Below are positions 60,310 to 64,000 of a stretch of DNA of 64,000 bases, piece by piece. Both the position numbers and the translations under genes were made by a program. The notes beneath the pieces were generated by a model. It ran no database searches, had not been told where the DNA came from, and was given only the letters and a program-made list of their open reading frames with translations. Position 1 is the first letter of the stretch. The number at the start of each line of letters is the position of its first letter. Source of the stretch: SABI01 sp028532915 (GTDB lineage Bacteria > Spirochaetota > Spirochaetia > Sphaerochaetales > Sphaerochaetaceae); assembly GCA_963677225.1 (NCBI GenBank), contig OY781923.1, forward strand, positions 124,001 through 188,000, written 5' to 3'.

Positions 60310-61095
60310 TCAGTGCTCCAGCAATAACTGATATTCTTTATCACTTATCGTAAAAAGAGAATCGGGGGTCTTCATATAGTAGGAGATAGGGTATTCATCA
60401 CTCTCGGGAACAGAGAATACGGCAACGAGTCCTTCCCCGTAATTGAAAAAATGATGGGTACCGGGCGGCAGGGATGGAATCGTCACTTCTTTGGAGCTGT
60501 TTTTATAGAAAGAGGCGATCAGAGGAGAACTGCTCAGATATTTACCGGCAGGGAAGGTGTCGAGAGTCGTAGAAAAGAGCGGTTTTAGCACGATATCATT
60601 ACTCTCATATTCTCCTCTGATGAGCCGGGCGGCAATCTCATAGTAATCCGCCGACAGCAGCGAAGCTTCGCTTTCGGCAATATCCTGAAGTATCCTGTCG
60701 ACGTTGATATTCGAGACAACGGATCCCCATCCGGATACGAACCGGATGAGCACATCACACAGAGGCCCTTTTTCGTAGGTAAGGTATCCAGTCCTGTCAT
60801 CCGAAAGCGGGGTGAGTGCCGTTCCCGCAGGAGGCAGATAGCCCAGAGGATAAGCCGCGAATATATGGGTATCAAGAAGGGGAAGCAATAGTGTTACTTT
60901 TCTCGTACCGACCGAAAGGTGGATACTGTGGACCTCATTCTCACAGGAATACAGCAGTGTATACCACATTCTTCTGCCGCTCTCGAGTTCCCAGTTGTGA
61001 TCATCAGACAGATAGAGAGTCACTTCATGACTTTCCACACAACTGCCGGCTAAAAGGACAAGAAGGAAGACTGTTATGATGCCGAGCGTTCTCAT
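60310..61095 (-). CDS. Putative lipoprotein of unknown function
   Basis: 261 residues. N-terminal signal with a lipobox LLAGSC (Cys at about residue 19), predicting attachment to a membrane by lipid. I do not recognise the rest: mostly beta-type, with aromatic-rich segments (SLPPGTHHFFNYGEG), no evident catalytic motif. It follows the aroF-pheA fusion by 33 bases on the same strand and ends 46 bases before the sdaA start codon. No clear ribosome site; instead the start codon lies in the loop of a nine-base-pair inverted repeat (61084-61111). Confidence 0.75.
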   Translation of the reverse strand: MRTLGIITVFLLVLLAGSCVESHEVTLYLSDDHNWELESGRRMWYTLLYSCENEVHSIHLSVGTRKVTLLLPLLDTHIFAAYPLGYLPPAGTALTPLSDDRTGYLTYEKGPLCDVLIRFVSGWGSVVSNINVDRILQDIAESEASLLSADYYEIAARLIRGEYESNDIVLKPLFSTTLDTFPAGKYLSSSPLIASFYKNSSKEVTIPSLPPGTHHFFNYGEGLVAVFSVPESDEYPISYYMKTPDSLFTISDKEYQLLLEH

Positions 61096-61111
61096 ATCAT
61101 AAAGAACGCTC
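61084..61111 (-). promoter_or_regulatory. Hairpin enclosing the lipoprotein start codon
   Basis: On the minus strand GAGCGTTCT (61111-61103) pairs perfectly with AGAACGCTC (61092-61084) across TTATGATATG, the last three bases of which are the ATG of the lipoprotein gene. No T run follows, so it is not a typical terminator. Confidence 0.55.
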
Positions 61112-61128
61112 TTCGCATCTGCCGTGCT

Positions 61129-63042
61129 TTACGCCCTGTCTCCTTTGAAGGTTCCGAGAACCCTGAAAGAATCACAGTGTTCTTCTATTTCCCCTATCGC
61201 CTTTTCGAAGGTGGGACTCTTTATCAGTTCCGCTTCAACGAAGAACGAGTACTCCCACGGTTTTCCCGGGATCGGTCTGGATTCGAGTTTTTTCATGTTC
61301 ATCCCGTAATCTGACAGAGTCTTGAGTACCTCGAACAGCGAACCCGGACGGTCATGAACGGAGAATACCATTGCGACTCTGTCGCTTTCGATCGCCGAGC
61401 GGAATTCCTGAGCATCCTCTTCTCTGGAAAGGACATAGAATCTCGTATAATTTCTGCTGTTCGTTTCTATCTCCTCTTTGAGAACTTTCATATGATGTCG
61501 TTTCGCCGCATCGATGCTCGCGATCGCGGCACAGGACAGATCGGCCAGGGAGGCAAGGTGAGTGACCGCCCCTGCCGTGTCGAAGAAGGGGACAGCCTCG
61601 GCATGTGAAAGTTCGTTGGTCAGAAAATCGGCGCACTGGGCAATTCCCTGCGGATGTGAGTAGACCTTCCTGATATCCTCTATCTTCGAATCGGGTAGTC
61701 CTATGAGGTTGTGTTTTATCCGTATCTGTTTCTCTCCGACCACAGTAAGATCGGGGTATGAATTAAGCAGGTCAAGAACCTCGTTGATCGTCCCGCCCAG
61801 AGTGTTCTCCACGGGAAGAACCCCGTAGCGGGCCTGTTTCGAATGGACTGCCTCGAATGCCGCGGCAAAGGAACGGCACGGAAGGACCTTCGTCTCCTGA
61901 TCGAAGATCTGGTAGACCGCCCTCTCACTGAAAGCGCCTTCTTCTCCCTGGAACGCGACAGTCATCTCTCCGGACTGTACGGTATCAGCTGATTTTTCCG
62001 TATTCTCCAGCATATGTATCCGGGGAGTTCTTACCAGAGATTTACCGACAACCGGGGCAAGCGCCTGAATATCTTTCATCAGTTTTTCGAACTGGGCCGG
62101 ATAGAGCGATTGAGGACCGTCCGACAATGCTTTTTCGGGTTCATTGTGAACCTCTACGACCAGACCGCTTGCTCCCGCGGCCACGATTGACAGCGACATG
62201 GGAATCACCATATCCCGCAGCCCCGTTGCGTGGGAGGGATCTGCTATCACCGGGAGGTGGGTAAGCTTCTGAACCACCGGGACAGCACTGATATCAAGGG
62301 TATTTCTCGTCGCCTTCTCATATGTCCTGATGCCCCGCTCACACAGGATGATCTGGTCGGTACCGCTTGCCATCAGGTATTCGCTCGCCATGAGCCATTC
62401 CTCGATCGTGGCGGCGAGTCCCCGTTTGAGCAGGACAGGTTTCCCCGTCTTTCCGACCTCCTTGAGAAGCTCGAAATTCTGCATGTTTCGGGCACCTATC
62501 TGAAACATATCGACGTAGTCGAGCATCATATCAACATCTTTCGGACTGACGATCTCGGTGGTGACAGGCATATCGAAGGCTTCACCGGCCTCTTTCAGGT
62601 AGATAAGGCCCTGTTCACCAAGTCCCTGGAAGGCATAGGGAGAGGTCCGCGGCTTGAATGCACCGCCTCTGAGTATGACCGCTCCGCTGTTTCTGACGCT
62701 CTTTGCGATCGACATGATCTGTTCTCTGCTTTCAACAGCACATGGACCTGCTATCACGGCGATTCTGTTGCCGCCGACTTTCACATTGCCGACCTGAACG
62801 ATGGTGTCGCTCTTCTTCAGTTCTCTCGATGCGAGTTTATAAGGTTTCGAGATCGGAATCACATCAGCGACTCCGTCGAGCAGCGATACTTCGCGGATAT
62901 CTATCCGCATGGCTCCGACTGCTCCCAAAATCGTCTCTTCCTGTCCGACGATCTCTCTGACTTTGAACTTTCTTTCTTTGAGAAATTCTTTTATTGCATG
63001 TTTTTGTGTGTCACTGATGTGTTTATTCAAAATGATTATCAT
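61129..63042 (-). CDS. Fused DAHP synthase / prephenate dehydratase
   Basis: 637 residues from the ATG at 63042. Residues about 1-70: ferredoxin-like regulatory domain of the Thermotoga-type DAHP synthase. About 80-330: the synthase barrel (VIAGPCAVESREQ, GGAFKPRTSPYAFQGLG, KPVLLKRG, IILCERGIRTYE, ADPSHATGLRD), which joins PEP and erythrose 4-phosphate. After a linker, about 365-545: prephenate dehydratase (VAFQGEEGAFSERAV, GVLPVENTLGGTINEV, NYTRFYVL). About 550-625: ACT domain with KLESRPIPGKPWEY, the phenylalanine-binding ESRP motif. No chorismate mutase part. The fusion joins the first common step with the last committed step to phenylalanine. An extension to 63081 is less likely. Confidence 0.93.
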   Translation of the reverse strand: MIIILNKHISDTQKHAIKEFLKERKFKVREIVGQEETILGAVGAMRIDIREVSLLDGVADVIPISKPYKLASRELKKSDTIVQVGNVKVGGNRIAVIAGPCAVESREQIMSIAKSVRNSGAVILRGGAFKPRTSPYAFQGLGEQGLIYLKEAGEAFDMPVTTEIVSPKDVDMMLDYVDMFQIGARNMQNFELLKEVGKTGKPVLLKRGLAATIEEWLMASEYLMASGTDQIILCERGIRTYEKATRNTLDISAVPVVQKLTHLPVIADPSHATGLRDMVIPMSLSIVAAGASGLVVEVHNEPEKALSDGPQSLYPAQFEKLMKDIQALAPVVGKSLVRTPRIHMLENTEKSADTVQSGEMTVAFQGEEGAFSERAVYQIFDQETKVLPCRSFAAAFEAVHSKQARYGVLPVENTLGGTINEVLDLLNSYPDLTVVGEKQIRIKHNLIGLPDSKIEDIRKVYSHPQGIAQCADFLTNELSHAEAVPFFDTAGAVTHLASLADLSCAAIASIDAAKRHHMKVLKEEIETNSRNYTRFYVLSREEDAQEFRSAIESDRVAMVFSVHDRPGSLFEVLKTLSDYGMNMKKLESRPIPGKPWEYSFFVEAELIKSPTFEKAIGEIEEHCDSFRVLGTFKGDRA

Positions 63043-63052
63043 AATGGTCCAA

Positions 63053-63081
63053 ACGCTAAAACTTTTACCCCCTATTGTCAA
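63053..63081 (-). promoter_or_regulatory. Putative promoter of the aroF-pheA fusion, near-leaderless
   Basis: On the minus strand consensus TTGACA (63081-63076), 17-base spacer, TAGCGT (63058-63053, weak -10), predicting a leader of about four bases. Confidence 0.45.
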
Positions 63082-63101
63082 GATAAATGGAAATAAAGAT
63101 G

Positions 63102-63130
63102 TTGCTCCGACCCCTCCATTCTGCTATCTT
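63102..63130 (+). promoter_or_regulatory. Putative promoter of nth, near-leaderless
   Basis: TTGCTC (63102-63107), 17-base spacer, TATCTT (63125-63130), then seven bases to the ATG at 63138, predicting a one-base leader; no Shine-Dalgarno. Confidence 0.4.
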
Positions 63131-63137
63131 CTCCTGT

Positions 63138-63809
63138 ATGGAACAATCTAAGCTCATCTATTGGGATTCCTTATTCGAGACGATCAGAGAAACGGTTTCC
63201 AAAGGAGGATCTGCACTGCCGTCGGTTTCTGCAGTCGCAGAGAATAACTCCTCTGCGTTCAGGGTTCTGATTGCGACCATCATCTCGCTGAGAACCAGAG
63301 ACGAAGTGACCCTTGCGGCATCCGAAAGGCTGTTCGCGGTCGCTGATACTCCCGAAAAACTGGACAGTCTTGACGTAACAACGATCGCCGGACTGATATA
63401 TCCTGCAGGCTTTTATAAGACGAAAGCCGCCAACATGAAAAAGATCGCCTCTATTCTTATAGAGACATACGACGGCAGAGTCCCGGACACACAGGACCAG
63501 CTCCTGTCTCTTCCGGGAGTCGGTATCAAGACAGCCAATCTCACACTCAATCTGGGTTTCAATATCGAAGCTATCTGTGTGGACACTCATGTCCACCGCA
63601 TTAGCAACAGAATGGGATGGATATCGACGAAAAGTCCCGAAGAATCTGAAAAGGAACTGCAGAAAATCATGCCCAGGCATCACTGGATACCCTTGAACGA
63701 ACTGCTGGTACTGTTCGGTCAGCAGGTGTGCACTCCCCTCTCTCCGCACTGTTCGACCTGTCCGTTCGACCTCACCTGCGCCAAGGAGGGCGTAAGCAGA
63801 AGCAGATGA
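63138..63809 (+). CDS. nth: Endonuclease III
   Basis: DNA glycosylase/AP lyase that removes oxidised pyrimidines in base-excision repair. 223 residues from the ATG at 63138 (MEQSKLIYW); an earlier ATG at 63087 is in frame but gives an atypical extension. HhH motif LLSLPGVGIKTANLTLNLGF with the catalytic Lys, then VDTHVHRISNRMG with the catalytic Asp, and the C-x6-C-x2-C-x5-C iron-sulfur loop CTPLSPHCSTCPFDLTC. Convergent with metF, whose stop codon begins at the next base. Confidence 0.95.
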   Translation: MEQSKLIYWDSLFETIRETVSKGGSALPSVSAVAENNSSAFRVLIATIISLRTRDEVTLAASERLFAVADTPEKLDSLDVTTIAGLIYPAGFYKTKAANMKKIASILIETYDGRVPDTQDQLLSLPGVGIKTANLTLNLGFNIEAICVDTHVHRISNRMGWISTKSPEESEKELQKIMPRHHWIPLNELLVLFGQQVCTPLSPHCSTCPFDLTCAKEGVSRSR

Positions 63810-64000
63810 TCAGAACGTCGCTTCGACGACCTTCCTAACCGCGGCAGCTTTACCCTGCGTGTAGAAATGAACGCTCGGGACTCCCTGTTCGATCAGTGAA
63901 GCGACCTGCCGTATGCAGAAATCGGATCCTATCTTTCGGATTTCTGATGCATCTGCGGCATTCTCTACCGCATCGACAAGCTCTACAGGCAGATCCACAT
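63810..64000 (-). CDS. metF: Methylenetetrahydrofolate reductase, C-terminal end only
   Basis: The last 63 codons of a gene that enters from beyond the right edge. The visible part (IGSDFCIRQVASLIEQGVPSVHFYTQGKAAAVRKVV) matches the end of MetF, where G-x-x-x-x-x-RQ, the GVPG/S-x-HFYT motif and the terminal helix are characteristic. MetF reduces 5,10-methylene- to 5-methyl-tetrahydrofolate for methionine synthesis. The true start is outside the window. Confidence 0.85.
   Translation of the reverse strand, partial: VDLPVELVDAVENAADASEIRKIGSDFCIRQVASLIEQGVPSVHFYTQGKAAAVRKVVEATF

Noticed and set aside
1..64000. CRISPR arrays, insertion sequences, prophage or tRNA genes
   Set aside because: No regularly spaced repeat, transposase, integrase, phage structural gene or tRNA cloverleaf was seen in any gap; the intergenic regions are short.

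Overview
The window carries an ordinary-looking bacterial chromosome segment of moderate GC with about 50 tightly packed protein genes, no tRNA or rRNA gene, no insertion sequence, prophage or CRISPR array. The gene set points to an anaerobic or fermentative member of the Spirochaetota, possibly a Sphaerochaeta-like lineage: a single large pyruvate:ferredoxin oxidoreductase, a B12-dependent class II ribonucleotide reductase, rubredoxin, an oxygen-sensitive iron-sulfur L-serine dehydratase, a clade-X-like phosphofructokinase, groEL away from groES, and a bacterial class II photolyase. This assignment is inference from gene content; no marker that settles it (for example 16S rRNA) lies in the window.

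Layout. 1-5.3 kb (leftward): the protein-export operon yajC-secD-secF (secF leaves the window) and a solitary groEL. 5.4-8.0 kb (rightward): an EamA-family exporter, then an overlapping trio tlpA-like / 50-residue CXXC protein / membrane 4Fe-4S protein, which looks like a route for electrons to periplasmic thiols. 8-10.7 kb (leftward): two adjacent membrane kinases resembling the plant phytol kinase (VTE5) and phytyl-phosphate kinase (VTE6, DUF92) pair, followed by glycerate kinase. 10.9-13.7 kb: an RRM RNA-binding protein and a lemA/DUF2207 pair. 13.8-16 kb: argR with visible operator-like palindromes, and pgi. 16.3-21.4 kb (leftward): ligA, aminotransferase, ModE-like regulator and phosphofructokinase, overlapping or only a few bases apart. 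21.5-24.8 kb: a three-subunit molybdenum-hydroxylase-like cluster whose large subunit has lost recognisable active-site motifs. 24.9-32.5 kb: dnaE, a YggT protein, recG, rsmD and an acyl-ACP thioesterase. 32.5-36.3 kb: slyX, a WYL regulator with an inverted repeat around its promoter, rubredoxin, an MFS carrier and a nitroreductase. 36.3-45.2 kb (leftward): nifJ, nrdJ, an M42 peptidase and gdhA, each with its own intergenic signals. 45.5-48.5 kb: a 991-residue protein with two receiver-like domains and a PEP-synthase-type ATP-binding domain but no phosphohistidine or PEP-binding domain. 48.4-54.4 kb (leftward): photolyase, then parE-parC-pseudouridine synthase. 54.4-59 kb: a YhhN protein, a CorC/HlyC membrane protein with a possible leader peptide, and leuS. 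59-64 kb: serine dehydratase, an unknown lipoprotein, a fused DAHP synthase/prephenate dehydratase, nth and the end of metF.

Physiology. nifJ, rubredoxin, nrdJ and sdaA fit anaerobic central metabolism; pgi and pfk supply glycolysis; gdhA and argR belong to nitrogen balance; aroF-pheA makes phenylalanine precursors under probable shared feedback control.

The most unusual signals are: (1) a set of genes whose predicted -35/-10 promoters sit so close to the start codon that the mRNAs should be leaderless or nearly so (leuS is the clearest); (2) the TlpA/CXXC/4Fe-4S trio; (3) the VTE5/VTE6-like kinase pair in a non-photosynthetic setting; (4) the degenerate xanthine-dehydrogenase-like complex; (5) the receiver-receiver-ATP-grasp protein; (6) the DAHP synthase/prephenate dehydratase fusion; and (7) an intergenic element with two CCTCC anti-Shine-Dalgarno motifs before a putative terminator. 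All functional statements rest on reading the sequence and family knowledge; no database search was run.
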